A stretch of 64,000 nt of DNA from Pseudomonadota bacterium (GTDB lineage: Bacteria; Pseudomonadota; Alphaproteobacteria; Rhodobacterales; Rhodobacteraceae): positions 248,001 to 312,000 of the forward strand of contig JAIUPC010000012.1 in the NCBI GenBank assembly GCA_020161655.1, given 5' to 3'. The notes below the pieces were generated by a model. It was not told where the DNA came from and ran no database searches. It was given only the letters and a program-made list of their open reading frames with translations. The position numbers and the translations under genes are program-made. How positions within the stretch are numbered: the first letter of the stretch is position 1; each line of letters opens with the position of its first letter. Shown piece by piece: positions 16,442 to 26,505 of this stretch.

Positions 16442-17698
16442 TCAGAACTGGGTCTGGAGCCTCAGACCAAGCACGACCGCCTCGTCCATGCCGGGATTTG
16501 CGGGGCGGACCCATTGCACATCGGCCGAGAGCCGCAGCCACGGCGTCAGCGCCGCGTTGTAATAGGCCTCGATCCCATATTCGTCCTGCAGGCCGATCCC
16601 GAGCGTGGACAGGCCCGAAACCAGATCGTCGCTGATCCCGTTGCGGAAATAGGCCACGCCCCAGCGGTCATGCGGATCGCGCGCGGTGCCGGTGCCGCCG
16701 ACCCCAAGGACGGCATGCCAGCCGATCGGGTTGGGATTGCCGTCCGAAATGCCGAAATCGCCGAAGAGGCCCCAGCCGTTGCCGGGAAGCGACGGGTCCT
16801 CCGCCAGGTAGTGCTGAAAGCTCACCGAGGCATAGCGGTACCCGTCCTTGCGAAGGATGCCCGCGGCCTGACCGGGCAAGAGGAGGTCCGGGACGCTGTC
16901 GAGGTCAAGCCCGTTGGCGCTGCTGTAAACCCCGCGCAAGGTGACGAAGGTGGTCCGCCCGGCGAGTTTCGTAGGGATGGTTGCCGAGAGGCTGTAGCTC
17001 ACGCCATCGGCGAAAGGATCGGAGATGACGTCCCAGTCCTGCGCACTGCGCGGATCGTAGATCATCAGCGAGTAGATTGCCGGCGCCGTCTTCCAGGTGC
17101 TGACCGCACCAAAGACATAGGGCGGCGTCACCCCGTCTATGGGCGCCGCGATCGACGTGTTCATGAAGGTCTCAAGCCCGCCGCCACCGACAAGCGGCGT
17201 CTGGGCGGCGATGTCGAGCATGTTGAACTTGCCGAAGCTCAGGCTGAACTCGTCGCTGAAGGTCTGGTTGAAGACCCAGGAGACTTCGGCATCGTGCTTG
17301 CCAAGCCTCGGGAAGGCGAGAAGGGTGTTCGTCGGCACCAGAAGCCCGGCGCCGGTCCGGTTGGTGCTGCGCCCGAAGACCAACTCCGGGTGGATCGACA
17401 CCGAAAACCCGTCCCAGAGGCCAAGCTTCTCGCCATCCAGCCCGATCCAGATGTCGGCCCTGCCGCCATCCCGCCAGTCCTTGGCGCCGTCGCCAGAGAC
17501 AAGGCCGCCGTAGGTCAGGGCGAGGCTGCCCTTGATGTCGATACCGGCGCTCTTCAGCCCGTCGAAAGGGCTGCCTGGATAGCTCAGAAGCCGCGTGCGC
17601 TCGACCGGGGCCGGGGCCACTCCGGGGGGCGCATCCTGCGCGCTGGCTTCAATCCCGAGACTTGCGGCAAGAACGGCGAGTGCGGCGGGCGCTTTCAT
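16442..17698 (-). CDS. Carbohydrate-selective porin, OprB family
   Basis: A 418-residue outer membrane porin on the opposite strand, converging on the small barrel gene with a 16-base gap. The signal peptide (MKAPAALAVLAASLGIEASAQ) is followed by OprB features: ADIWIGLDGEKLGLWDGFSV, FNQTFSDEFSLSFGKFNMLD, PNPIGWHAVLGVGGTGT and the terminal LGLRLQTQF. OprB-type porins admit monosaccharides and small sugars. Next to two sulfatases it may import desulfated sugar products, an inference from proximity. The start at 17698 fits the signal peptide; 17713 is an alternative ATG in frame. Confidence 0.87.
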   Translation of the reverse strand: MKAPAALAVLAASLGIEASAQDAPPGVAPAPVERTRLLSYPGSPFDGLKSAGIDIKGSLALTYGGLVSGDGAKDWRDGGRADIWIGLDGEKLGLWDGFSVSIHPELVFGRSTNRTGAGLLVPTNTLLAFPRLGKHDAEVSWVFNQTFSDEFSLSFGKFNMLDIAAQTPLVGGGGLETFMNTSIAAPIDGVTPPYVFGAVSTWKTAPAIYSLMIYDPRSAQDWDVISDPFADGVSYSLSATIPTKLAGRTTFVTLRGVYSSANGLDLDSVPDLLLPGQAAGILRKDGYRYASVSFQHYLAEDPSLPGNGWGLFGDFGISDGNPNPIGWHAVLGVGGTGTARDPHDRWGVAYFRNGISDDLVSGLSTLGIGLQDEYGIEAYYNAALTPWLRLSADVQWVRPANPGMDEAVVLGLRLQTQF

Positions 17699-17836
17699 GG
17701 CGATGCAACCCATGGGTGTTTCGTTCAGACACCGATCCCGCAACTCGGGCATCTAGGCAATGTGACAAACTCGACCGGCCATGCGAACGCAGGGCCAGAA
17801 ACCGGCGCGTGCTGCCACGGGTGAAACAGGAATGGC

Positions 17837-17913
17837 TGGCGCACCCAGCACGATTCGAACGTGCGACCTTTGCCTTCGGAGGGCAACGCTCTATCCAGCT
17901 GAGCTATGGGTGC
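17837..17913 (-). tRNA. tRNA-Arg (anticodon CCG)
   Basis: A 77-base cloverleaf on the minus strand with encoded CCA. The acceptor GCACCCA pairs with TGGGTGC, the D-stem is GCTC/GAGC, the anticodon loop is CTCCGAA (anticodon CCG), and the T-loop is TTCGAAT. It decodes CGG arginine codons, common in this GC-rich genome. Confidence 0.96.
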
Positions 17914-18019
17914 CTGTGGCGGTCTATAGCCGGACCACCGGGTCTTCGCAAGCGGGCAGCGGCAGCGGGATGGGGAACTTTCCGGATGCCGAGGGGTTTC
18001 ACCAGGGTCCCCCGCCCCC

Positions 18020-19126
18020 ATGCGAACTTTGATGGGTCTGAGCCGCGCCATGACCGTAACGATCACCATCTTTTCCTTGCTCCTGATCGCTGCGACCGTG
18101 CTGCCGCAAGTGCAGATCAGTCATGGCGCGTTCCGCTATCTCGATTTTCCGCGCGCGCAATTCCTGTTCCTGATCCTCGCGACCCTGCCCTTCGCCGTCA
18201 TCGCCGTCGCACCACCCTGGGGGTTTCTCATCGGCGTGGCTCTGGCCGGCGCGGCCGTCGATCAGGCCCGGCACATTGTCCGCTTCACCCCGCTCTGGCG
18301 ACCGCAGTCGATCAGGGCAGAGGAAACCCGCGAAGAGGCGCAGGTCTCGATTCTCGTCGTGAACGTGAAGCAGTCGAACCGCGCCTATGACCGCCTTCTC
18401 CGGCTGGTCGACGACATCGGCCCCGACATCTTCGTCGCGCTCGAGGTGGACGCGGACTGGGTGGCGGGTCTTCACCCTCTGACCGAGGGCTTCCCGGAGC
18501 GGATCGACCGGCCGCAGGACAATGGCTACGGCCTTGTCCTCTGGTCGAAACTGCCGCTTGAGGACACGAAGGTGCGCGAACTTCTGGTTCGTGACGTCCT
18601 CTCCGTCCGCACCACGGTGCGCCTGCGCGACGGGCGGCCTTTCGCGCTTTTCGTCCTGCATCCAGAGCCGCCGGTGCCAAGCCACGACACCGACGGACGG
18701 GATGCCGAGATCGGACTGGTGGGGATCGAGACAACGGAGACGCCTCTCCCCTCCGTCGTGACCGGCGATCTCAACGATGTCGCCTGGAGCGGAACGACCC
18801 GTCGTTTCCAGCGGCTGTCGGGGCTTCTGGACCCCCGGGTCGGGCGCGGGCTTTACGCCAGCTTCGACGCACGGTTTGCCTTCCTGCGCTGGCCGCTCGA
18901 TCATATGTTCCACGACCCACGCTTTCGTCTTGTCAGCATGGCGCGGCTGCCTGACGTCGGTTCGGACCATTTCCCGATGACCTTCACGCTGCAACTCGCC
19001 GAAGCGGAGGCGCAGGGCGAGAAGATCGAGGAGGAAAGGCCCGAGGACAAGGCCGAGATCCGCGAGATGGCCGCGAAGGAGGCGCGCGAGGACCGCAATC
19101 CCATCGGCGGCGACTGGGAGGTTTAG
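18020..19126 (+). CDS. Endonuclease/exonuclease/phosphatase family membrane protein
   Basis: A 368-residue protein. The N-terminus has three hydrophobic segments (about residues 10-85), followed by an EEP-type catalytic domain (about 105-340): NVKQSN, the glutamate in VALEVDADW, the VVTGDLND metal site and the final GSDHFPM catalytic histidine motif. Such proteins are membrane-anchored phosphodiesterases or nucleases of mostly unknown substrate. The C-terminal tail is rich in Glu and Lys. The start is uncertain: ATGs at 18020, 18032 and 18050 are all in frame and none has a strong ribosome site. It converges on sufS. Confidence 0.85.
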   Translation: MRTLMGLSRAMTVTITIFSLLLIAATVLPQVQISHGAFRYLDFPRAQFLFLILATLPFAVIAVAPPWGFLIGVALAGAAVDQARHIVRFTPLWRPQSIRAEETREEAQVSILVVNVKQSNRAYDRLLRLVDDIGPDIFVALEVDADWVAGLHPLTEGFPERIDRPQDNGYGLVLWSKLPLEDTKVRELLVRDVLSVRTTVRLRDGRPFALFVLHPEPPVPSHDTDGRDAEIGLVGIETTETPLPSVVTGDLNDVAWSGTTRRFQRLSGLLDPRVGRGLYASFDARFAFLRWPLDHMFHDPRFRLVSMARLPDVGSDHFPMTFTLQLAEAEAQGEKIEEERPEDKAEIREMAAKEAREDRNPIGGDWEV

Positions 19127-19133
19127 CCGCCCG

Positions 19134-20354
19134 TCAGGCAAAAAGCTCGTGGCAAAGCTCAAGGCCCGAGATCAGCGCATCGACCTCGGCTTCGGTGTTG
19201 TAAAGTCCGAAGGAGGCGCGGCAGGTCGCGGTGAGGCCGTAATGCGCCAGAAGCGGCATTGCGCAATGGGTGCCGGCCCTGACGGCGATGCCCCGCTGGT
19301 CAAGGACGGTGGAGATGTCATGCGCATGGGCCGGTCCGTCGAGCGTGAAGGAAAAGATCGCCCCCTTGCCCGGCGCGTCGCCCTGAAGGTTCAGCCAGTT
19401 GAGGCCCCTCAGCCTTTGGCGGGCATAGTCGCGCAACGCCGCCTCATGGCCCGCGACATTCTCCATGCCAAGCGCCATCAGGTATTCGAGCGCCACGCCC
19501 ATGCCGATCTGCTGGACGATGCCCGGTGTTCCCGCTTCGAACTTCATCGGCGGGTCGGCATAGGTGACACTGTCGCGGTGGACCTCGCGGATCATGTCAC
19601 CGCCGCCCATGAACGGGCGCATCTCGCGCATCCTGTCCTTCGAAATCCAGATCGCGCCGGAGCCCGAAGGGCCGTAGAGCTTGTGGCCGGTGATGGCGTA
19701 GAAATCGCAGCCGATCTCGGCGATTGACACCGGCCGATGGACCGAGCCTTGCGAGCCGTCGACGAGCACGGGCACACCCTTGGCCCTCGCCCCCCGGCAG
19801 ATCGCCGCCACATCGACGAGGGTGCCGGTGACGTTCGACATATGCGTCACGGCGACTAGCTTGGACTTCGGCCCGATGGCGTCGATCACCTTCCCAGGGT
19901 CAAGCGCGCCGTCCGCCTCCGGCTCCACCCATTTCAGGACCACGCCCTGCCGTTCGCGCAGGAAATGCCAGGGTACGATATTGGCGTGATGCTCCAGAAG
20001 GCTGAGCACGATCTCATCCCCGGCCTGAAGGCGCGGCGCGGCCCAGCCGTAGGACACAAGGTTGATGCCCTCGGTCGTGCCGGTGGTGAAGACGATCTCT
20101 TCGGGGTCGGGCGCGCCAAGGAAGCGGGCGACGATGCCGCGCACCGCCTCGTATTTCTCGGTGGCGATGGTCGAGAGAAAATGCAGGCCCCGGTGGACGT
20201 TGGCATATTCCTCCTCATAGGCCTTGTTCATCGCGTCGATGACCACGCGCGGCTTCTGGGCCGAGGCGCCGTTGTCGAGATAGACCAAGGGCTTGCCGTT
20301 GACCTTGCGCGAGAGGATCGGGAAGTCGTCCCGGATTTTCGCCACGTCATACAT
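19134..20354 (-). CDS. sufS: Cysteine desulfurase SufS
   Basis: A 406-residue PLP enzyme that takes sulfur from cysteine for iron-sulfur cluster assembly. The PLP lysine is K225 (ITGHKLYGPSG) and the active cysteine is C364 in RAGTHCAMPL, the class II (SufS) arrangement. The start at 20354 (MYDVAKIRDDFPIL) matches the family. It is the last gene of the minus-strand isc-suf operon. No sufE, sufT or sufA follows; the next gene is on the other strand. A second, class I-like desulfurase is encoded earlier in the same operon. Confidence 0.95.
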   Translation of the reverse strand: MYDVAKIRDDFPILSRKVNGKPLVYLDNGASAQKPRVVIDAMNKAYEEEYANVHRGLHFLSTIATEKYEAVRGIVARFLGAPDPEEIVFTTGTTEGINLVSYGWAAPRLQAGDEIVLSLLEHHANIVPWHFLRERQGVVLKWVEPEADGALDPGKVIDAIGPKSKLVAVTHMSNVTGTLVDVAAICRGARAKGVPVLVDGSQGSVHRPVSIAEIGCDFYAITGHKLYGPSGSGAIWISKDRMREMRPFMGGGDMIREVHRDSVTYADPPMKFEAGTPGIVQQIGMGVALEYLMALGMENVAGHEAALRDYARQRLRGLNWLNLQGDAPGKGAIFSFTLDGPAHAHDISTVLDQRGIAVRAGTHCAMPLLAHYGLTATCRASFGLYNTEAEVDALISGLELCHELFA

Positions 20355-20356
20355 CT

Positions 20357-20947
20357 TCAGACCCCTGCCGTTTGCGGCGTTATGCCGAGGACAGCCAGCA
20401 CCACCGCCGCGAGGACGACCACAACCACAAAGCCGACGATGAGCGCAAGCACCACCTGCCCGAGGTTCTTCAGACCATGCAGCGCCGCGGTGAAATGGAC
20501 CATCAGCCAGACGAAAAGCACCAGCGAGGTGATGGAGACGAGAAGCGATAGCGGCGGCAGGACCAGCATCGAGACGATCTGCACCGCCTGCGCCACCACC
20601 ATCACGAACTCGATCCAGGTCACCAGCGTCAGCGCGTCGGCATAGCCCCCGCTGCCGCCAAGAGGGCGGCCCGCGCCCGTCATCACCCCTGCGAGGATGA
20701 GGATGGAGACCACCTGCAGCGGCAGCCCGAGCCAGGGGTTCGCCAGCACCGAAAAGATCGAAGGCTCCGTCTCCGGCACCATCCAGAGCGCGACTTGAAG
20801 ACTGATGACCGCAAGCACCGCGACCAGAAGGACCGCGATCCAGCGCGCCTCGACCGGAATATCGAGCGCGAGGAGCCGCCGCGCGGCTTCCTGCGGGTCG
20901 CGCAATGTCCTGAGAAGAAGCGACTGGCCGTCGTCGGCAGGCGTCAT
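20357..20947 (-). CDS. YIP1-family membrane protein
   Basis: A 196-residue protein with about five hydrophobic segments across its length, consistent with the YIP1 family (inner membrane, function unknown). Its ATG overlaps the stop of the previous YIP1-like gene by four bases, and it lies only two bases before sufS. The pair of YIP1-like genes between sufD and sufS is co-transcribed with the Suf genes; a role in iron-sulfur assembly is not shown by sequence. Confidence 0.75.
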   Translation of the reverse strand: MTPADDGQSLLLRTLRDPQEAARRLLALDIPVEARWIAVLLVAVLAVISLQVALWMVPETEPSIFSVLANPWLGLPLQVVSILILAGVMTGAGRPLGGSGGYADALTLVTWIEFVMVVAQAVQIVSMLVLPPLSLLVSITSLVLFVWLMVHFTAALHGLKNLGQVVLALIVGFVVVVVLAAVVLAVLGITPQTAGV

Positions 20948-21432
20948 CGCGCGCCTCCGAATTCGGCGATCCTGAGGCCGGTGATCCAGAACCAGAGGAA
21001 GACGGCAAAGACCAGCACCCCCGTCAGGGTCAGCGCCGCCCCCGGCCCGGAGAAGGCTGCCACCAGCCCCTGAAAGAGCATCAGCGGCGTAGTGGCGAGA
21101 AGCGCCCAGAAAAGGACGATGCGCGCGGCGAAATAGCTGCCCGTGCCGCCGAAGGCGCGCGAGACAAGATGCGACAGCCCGGCAAGGCCGTAAAAGACCG
21201 GAACCGCCGCCAGCACGGCAAGGAAGGCCGCGAACATGCGCTGCGCCAAGGGGACATCGGGTTCAAGGAAGGCCGCGCGCGACATGCCGGGCCATTGCGC
21301 GATGTGGATCACCAGCACGGCGGCCAGAAGATAGGCCAGCGCCCGCGCCTCGTGCCGCTCGCCCTCAAGGACCGAGCGCATCACCCGGGCAGGCGACCGG
21401 TAGGTCGCCAGTATATCGTCGGTCACGGCCAT
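20944..21432 (-). CDS. YIP1-family membrane protein
   Basis: A 162-residue protein with four or five hydrophobic segments (for example LAYLLAAVLVIHIAQW, VLFWALLATTPLMLFQGLVA, LVFAVFLWFWITGLRI). The start MAVTDDILATYRSPARVMRSVL is typical of short YIP1-type proteins in Rhodobacterales. It directly abuts the sufD stop and overlaps the next gene by four bases. Function unknown; membrane location is clear. Confidence 0.72.
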   Translation of the reverse strand: MAVTDDILATYRSPARVMRSVLEGERHEARALAYLLAAVLVIHIAQWPGMSRAAFLEPDVPLAQRMFAAFLAVLAAVPVFYGLAGLSHLVSRAFGGTGSYFAARIVLFWALLATTPLMLFQGLVAAFSGPGAALTLTGVLVFAVFLWFWITGLRIAEFGGAR

Positions 21433-22733
21433 TCAGTGCTTCCTGCGCGCGAGCCAGTCTTCGATCCGCGCCTCGATGTCGGCGGCGAACTCCGCGTTCT
21501 CGATCTCGGCAATGGCATCGGCGACGAAGGAAAGGACCAGAAGCGCCTCGGCATCCGCGCGCGGCACCCCACGCGAGCGGAGGTAGAAAAGCGCCGTCTC
21601 GTCGATCGCCCCCGTGGTGGAGCCATGCGAGCATTTCACGTCGTCGGCATAGATCTCCAGCTCCGGCTTGGCGAGGAACTGGCTGTCCTCATCCAGAAGC
21701 AGCGATTGGCTGATCTGGTAGCCATCGGTCCTTTGCGCGCCCGGACGGACGAGGATCTTGCCCTGGAAGATACCATGCGCGCCGTTCTTCAGGACCTTCT
21801 TGAAGACCTGACGGCTTTCGCAGTCCTCGGCCCCGTGGTCGATGAAGATGGTGTCGTCATGGTGATAGGGCCCGTCCACCCCGTCGCCAAGGGCGGCGCC
21901 GGCGATATGGGCGACGGCCCCGTCACCGGCAATGCGGATCACCGCTTCGTTCCTTGTCATGCGGCCATTCGCCGTCAACGTGAAGGACTTGAAGAGCGCG
22001 CCTTCGGCGACACGGGCGAAAAGATGGGTGATCATGGCGCGGTCAAGCGCCCTGCCCTGCGGCCGGAGGTGGTGGAAGCGCGCGGCTTCGCCGACCTCGA
22101 CCTCCATCACCACATTCGACCGCGCGCCGGGCGTGCCGGTCTCCAGAAGCGTAAGCTCCGCCCCCTTCTCCAGCCGCACGACATGGTGGAGCACGACGTC
22201 GGAATTGGTGGCACTCTGCCGGTAGGAGATATGAAGCGGCCGCGCCGCCTTGCCAGTGACGCGGATCAAAAGGCCTTCGGTCGCGGTGGCAGTATTCAGC
22301 GCCGCGAAGGGTCGCTCGACGGGGACCTGCCCATCGGCCTCAAGCGCGCCGTAGAGCGCCTTGGCCCAGTGGATGTCGGCGCGGTCGGCTTCGGCCAGCC
22401 GCGCAATCTCCACCCCGGCAATCGCCGGATCGTCGGAGGCTGCGGCATCATAGACGCCATCGACGAAGACCAGCCGCACCTTGTCGCGACCCTCGAAGAT
22501 CGGCTTGTCGACGCGGAAGGCATCGCCAAGCTGCGGTTCGACGCCAGCGAAAAGCGCCGGATCGGTCCAGCGCCAGTATTCATCGCGCCGCCCCGGCAGG
22601 CCCATCTCGCGGAATCGCGCCAGCGCCGCCGCCCGTGCTGGCGCCGTGAACCCGCCCTTCGGCAGGTCCAGCGCCGCGATCCGGGCCTCCGTCGCCTCAA
22701 GCCGCGCCGCGTCGTTGCGTTTCGGAGCCGCCA

Positions 22734-22737
<4 letters not shown>
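21433..22737 (-). CDS. sufD: Fe-S cluster assembly protein SufD
   Basis: A 434-residue subunit of the SufBCD scaffold complex. The family's right-handed beta-helix is represented by segments such as ELEIYADDVKCSHGSTTGAID followed by LFYLRSRGVPRADAEALL; the SHGST motif is the SufD signature. It partners SufB and the SufC ATPase in the cytosol. Its start overlaps the sufC stop by four bases, so translation is coupled. Length and order fit alphaproteobacterial suf operons. Confidence 0.94.
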
Positions 22738-23489
<752 letters not shown>

Positions 23490-23566
23490 GGCTTACCTCG
23501 CAAAATGATTCTGGCGGCCTCTGGGCACATGGCCCGGGCCGCCGGTCGGTCGGATGATCGGATGGG

Positions 23567-24082
23567 TCAGCCTTGCGGCGTGACGCGGTAGTCCTTGCCC
23601 TCTTCGGCCATCAGGGCGGCATAGTCCGCCGAGAACATGCTCGACCAAAGCTCCGGCGCGTTCGACGCAACGGCCGCCTCGCCGTAATGCATGACCAGGC
23701 TGCCGATGAGCAGCGCCGAAAAGCGCTGTTTGGAAAAGAGGTGCAGAAGCGCCATCATCGTTCCCGCAAGGACGAGCGCAAAGAGCATCATCCCCCGATC
23801 TTCGAGCTTGTAGAACGCCTCCGGGAAGCCCTGCATCTTCGACATCTTGAAATAGATCAAGCGCCCCAGAAGCACGGCCGACATGCCGGAAAGAAAGGCG
23901 ATCAGAACCATCAGGTTGTCGGCAAAGGTCCGCTTCGGCTTTCGCGGCTTGGTGCCGAACTGGCGCTTGAAGGCCTTGTGAGTCGACTTGCCCGCGACGT
24001 CGGCATGTTCGAACTGCTGGCCCTTGTTGATACGGTTCAGCCGCGCATGAAACGCCGATTTCTGATCCGCCGCCACAATCAT
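23567..24082 (-). CDS. Hypothetical membrane protein in isc-suf operon
   Basis: A 171-residue protein. A basic, soluble N-terminal part (HARLNRINKGQQFEHADVAGK, KPRKPKR) is followed by two or three hydrophobic segments (ADNLMVLIAFLSGMSAVLLG, GMMLFALVLAGTMMALLHL, FSALLIGSLVMHYG). No known catalytic motif is seen. The likely start is MIVAADQKSAFHARL at 24082; an ATG at 24106 adds eight residues. It lies between the YbjQ-like gene and sufC on the same strand, but a 210-base gap upstream could hold an extra promoter. Confidence 0.7.
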   Translation of the reverse strand: MIVAADQKSAFHARLNRINKGQQFEHADVAGKSTHKAFKRQFGTKPRKPKRTFADNLMVLIAFLSGMSAVLLGRLIYFKMSKMQGFPEAFYKLEDRGMMLFALVLAGTMMALLHLFSKQRFSALLIGSLVMHYGEAAVASNAPELWSSMFSADYAALMAEEGKDYRVTPQG

Positions 24083-24292
24083 CCGCACGCCCCGAGAAGT
24101 TCTCATTCCACGCCCGTTGTTGTGACGGCGCTTTGGGGCAAAATTGCGGTTCGGATTCAGGGGATTTCAAGGCTTGGCCGCCACCCTCATGCCGCAGTTC
24201 GCGACGTGGCGTCACAACTTTCGGTTGCGCATCACAGCACGAGATGCCGCGCAACCTGCCGCCGGACACCATAGATGTAGCAATGCCGGCCA

Positions 24293-24610
24293 TCATCCCT
24301 GTCCGAACGTCACCGCGGTGCCGGAGGCCGTCACCATCAGCATGTTGTTGATGACCTCGTAGTCGAGGTCGACGCCGACGATGGCATCGGCGCCGAAACC
24401 CTGCGCCGCGGCCTCCATCTCGGCCAGCGCTGTCGCCCGCGCACGGCCGAGTTCCTTCTCGTAGGCGGCCGAACGCCCGCCGACCACGTCGCGCACGGCG
24501 GCGAAAAGATCGCGGAAGATGTTGGCGCCAAGGATCGCCTCACCGGTCACGATACCGTGGTACCGGGCGATGCGGCGGCCCTCGACGGAAGGGGTGGTGG
24601 TGACGATCAT
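24293..24610 (-). CDS. YbjQ-family (UPF0145) protein
   Basis: A 105-residue protein with the complete UPF0145/YbjQ pattern: [54 protein letters not shown] and a final [10 protein letters not shown]. Members are small oligomeric proteins sometimes described as heavy-metal-binding; the real function is not established. It lies inside the isc-suf operon, nine bases after the preceding small gene. The placement could hint at a role in metal handling, but this is inference. Confidence 0.88.
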   Translation of the reverse strand: MIVTTTPSVEGRRIARYHGIVTGEAILGANIFRDLFAAVRDVVGGRSAAYEKELGRARATALAEMEAAAQGFGADAIVGVDLDYEVINNMLMVTASGTAVTFGQG

Positions 24611-24619
24611 CGCGCGCCT

Positions 24620-24934
24620 TCAGTTCAGCAGCATCGCCGTGGCCACCCGGCGCACGAATTCCGCCATGCCTTCCGGCCCCGAGGTCCGATCCTTGAGATG
24701 GATCGACACATCCGGGCGGATCGCGGCGATGACGCCGACGAGATCGCCCCTGATGCCGTCGTCAAGGCTCGCGCCCATGATGACCAGTGCTATTCCCGGC
24801 TCCTTCTCAAGCTGGTGGACGACCTCGCCATGGTCATGCGCGCCGAGCCAGCGGATCGGCAGATCCTCAAGCTGGTCGGCCAGATGCCCGACGATCCCCG
24901 GCAGCTTGCCGATCAGCAGGACGACAGGTTTCAT
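24620..24934 (-). CDS. Small hypothetical protein in isc-suf operon (Rossmann-like)
   Basis: A 104-residue protein with alternating hydrophobic strands and amphipathic helices (KPVVLLIGKLPGIVGHLADQL, IALVIMGASLDDGI, LVGVIAAIRPDVSIHLKD), giving the look of a small flavodoxin- or receiver-like fold. No phosphoacceptor or nucleotide-binding motif is convincing. The ATG at 24934 overlaps the sufB stop (TGATG), so it is translationally coupled to sufB; a GTG at 24937 is also in frame. Function unknown. Confidence 0.7.
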   Translation of the reverse strand: MKPVVLLIGKLPGIVGHLADQLEDLPIRWLGAHDHGEVVHQLEKEPGIALVIMGASLDDGIRGDLVGVIAAIRPDVSIHLKDRTSGPEGMAEFVRRVATAMLLN

Positions 24935-26466
24935 CACCCGACACTCCCCTCCAGTGAAATCGCGACGAGGCTCTGCGCCTCCATGGCAAACTCCATGGGC
25001 AGCGCCTGCAACACCTCGCGGCAGAAGCCGTTGACGACCAGCGCCACCGCCTCTTCCTCGTCCATCCCCCGCGACCGGCAGTAGAAAAGCTGGTCGTCAT
25101 CGACCTTCGATGTCGTCGCCTCATGCTCCACGCGGGAGGAGTTGTTCTTGACCTCGATATAGGGAACCGTATGCGCCCCGCACCTGTCGCCGATGAGAAG
25201 GCTGTCGCACTGGGTATAGTTGCGGCTGTCCTTGGCCTTCGGGTGCATCGAGACAAGGCCACGATAGGTATTCTGCGCCTTGCCGGCAGAAATCCCTTTC
25301 GAAACAATGCGTGAGCGGGTGTTCCTGCCAAGATGGATCATCTTGGTCCCAGTATCCGCCTGCTGCATGTTGTTGGCGATGGCGATGGAATAGAACTCAC
25401 CCTGCGCGCCCTCGCCCCGAAGGATGCAGGACGGGTACTTCCAGGTGATCGCCGATCCGGTCTCCACTTGCGTCCACATCACCTTGGCCCGGTCGCCCCG
25501 GCAATCGGCGCGCTTGGTGACAAAGTTGTAGATGCCGCCCCGGCCTTCCTCGTCGCCCGGATACCAGTTCTGCACGGTGGAATACTTCACCTCGGCATCG
25601 TCGAGGATCACGATCTCCACCACCGCCGCGTGCAGCTGCGCGGTGTCACGCTTCGGCGCGGTGCAGCCCTCTAGGTAGCTGACGTACGATCCCTTGTCGG
25701 CGATGATGAGCGTCCGCTCGAACTGGCCGGTATTCTCGGCATTGATGCGGAAATAGGTCGACAGCTCCATCGGGCAGCGGGTGTTCGGCGGGATGTAGAC
25801 GAAGGACCCGTCGGAAAAGACCGCCGAGTTCAGCGTCGCGAAGAAGTTGTCGGACTGCGGCACGACAGAGCCGAGATACTTCTTCACCAGTTCCGGATGC
25901 TCGCGGATCGCTTCCGAGATCGAGCAGAAGATGACCCCGGCCTTCCTGAGTTCGTCCTTGAACGTGGTCCCGACGGAAACCGAGTCAAAGACCGCATCGA
26001 CCGCCACCCGCCGCGCATCGGCAGGCGCATCTTCCGCCCCCTCGACCCCGGCCAGGATCATCTGTTCCCTCAACGGGATGCCAAGCTTTTCGTAAGTGGC
26101 GAGAAGCTTCGGATCGACCTCATCCAGAGACTTCGGCTTTTCGGCCATGCTCTTCGGCTTGGCATAGTAATACTGCGACTGGTAGTCGATCGCCGGGTAA
26201 TGGAGCATCGCCCAATGCGGCTCCTCCATCTCCTGCCAGCGGCGGAAGGCCTGAAGCCGCCAGTCGGTCATCCACTCCGGCTCGCCGTTCTTGGACGAGA
26301 TCAGCCGGACGATATCCTCGTTGACACCGATCGGCGCATATTCCGTCTCGATCTCGGTTTCCCAGCCGTATTTGTAGGCGCCCATGTTCTGGACGGTTTC
26401 CACCGTCTCGCGGTCGACGCCGTCGCGTACCTCGATCTCAGCGGTCTCGTTCTTGTCCAAAGCCAT
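24934..26466 (-). CDS. sufB: Fe-S cluster assembly protein SufB
   Basis: A 510-residue scaffold protein on which Suf clusters are assembled. Family signatures include [50 protein letters not shown] and [20 protein letters not shown], which carries the conserved cysteine near the SufB-SufD interface. I prefer the ATG at 26466 ([10 protein letters not shown]) because AGAAGG lies just before it; an ATG at 26502, nearer the iscS stop, would add 12 residues. It is co-transcribed with iscR and iscS and coupled to the next gene. Confidence 0.95.
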   Translation of the reverse strand: MALDKNETAEIEVRDGVDRETVETVQNMGAYKYGWETEIETEYAPIGVNEDIVRLISSKNGEPEWMTDWRLQAFRRWQEMEEPHWAMLHYPAIDYQSQYYYAKPKSMAEKPKSLDEVDPKLLATYEKLGIPLREQMILAGVEGAEDAPADARRVAVDAVFDSVSVGTTFKDELRKAGVIFCSISEAIREHPELVKKYLGSVVPQSDNFFATLNSAVFSDGSFVYIPPNTRCPMELSTYFRINAENTGQFERTLIIADKGSYVSYLEGCTAPKRDTAQLHAAVVEIVILDDAEVKYSTVQNWYPGDEEGRGGIYNFVTKRADCRGDRAKVMWTQVETGSAITWKYPSCILRGEGAQGEFYSIAIANNMQQADTGTKMIHLGRNTRSRIVSKGISAGKAQNTYRGLVSMHPKAKDSRNYTQCDSLLIGDRCGAHTVPYIEVKNNSSRVEHEATTSKVDDDQLFYCRSRGMDEEEAVALVVNGFCREVLQALPMEFAMEAQSLVAISLEGSVG

Positions 26467-26505
26467 CGCCTTCTTCTCACTTCTATCCATCGTCGTCGTC
26501 ATCGC

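Noticed and set aside
19134-21008. Single fused 624-residue protein joining sufS to upstream sequence
   Set aside because: The frame is open upstream of sufS only by chance; the YIP1-type gene occupies that stretch in another frame and sufS starts cleanly at 20354.
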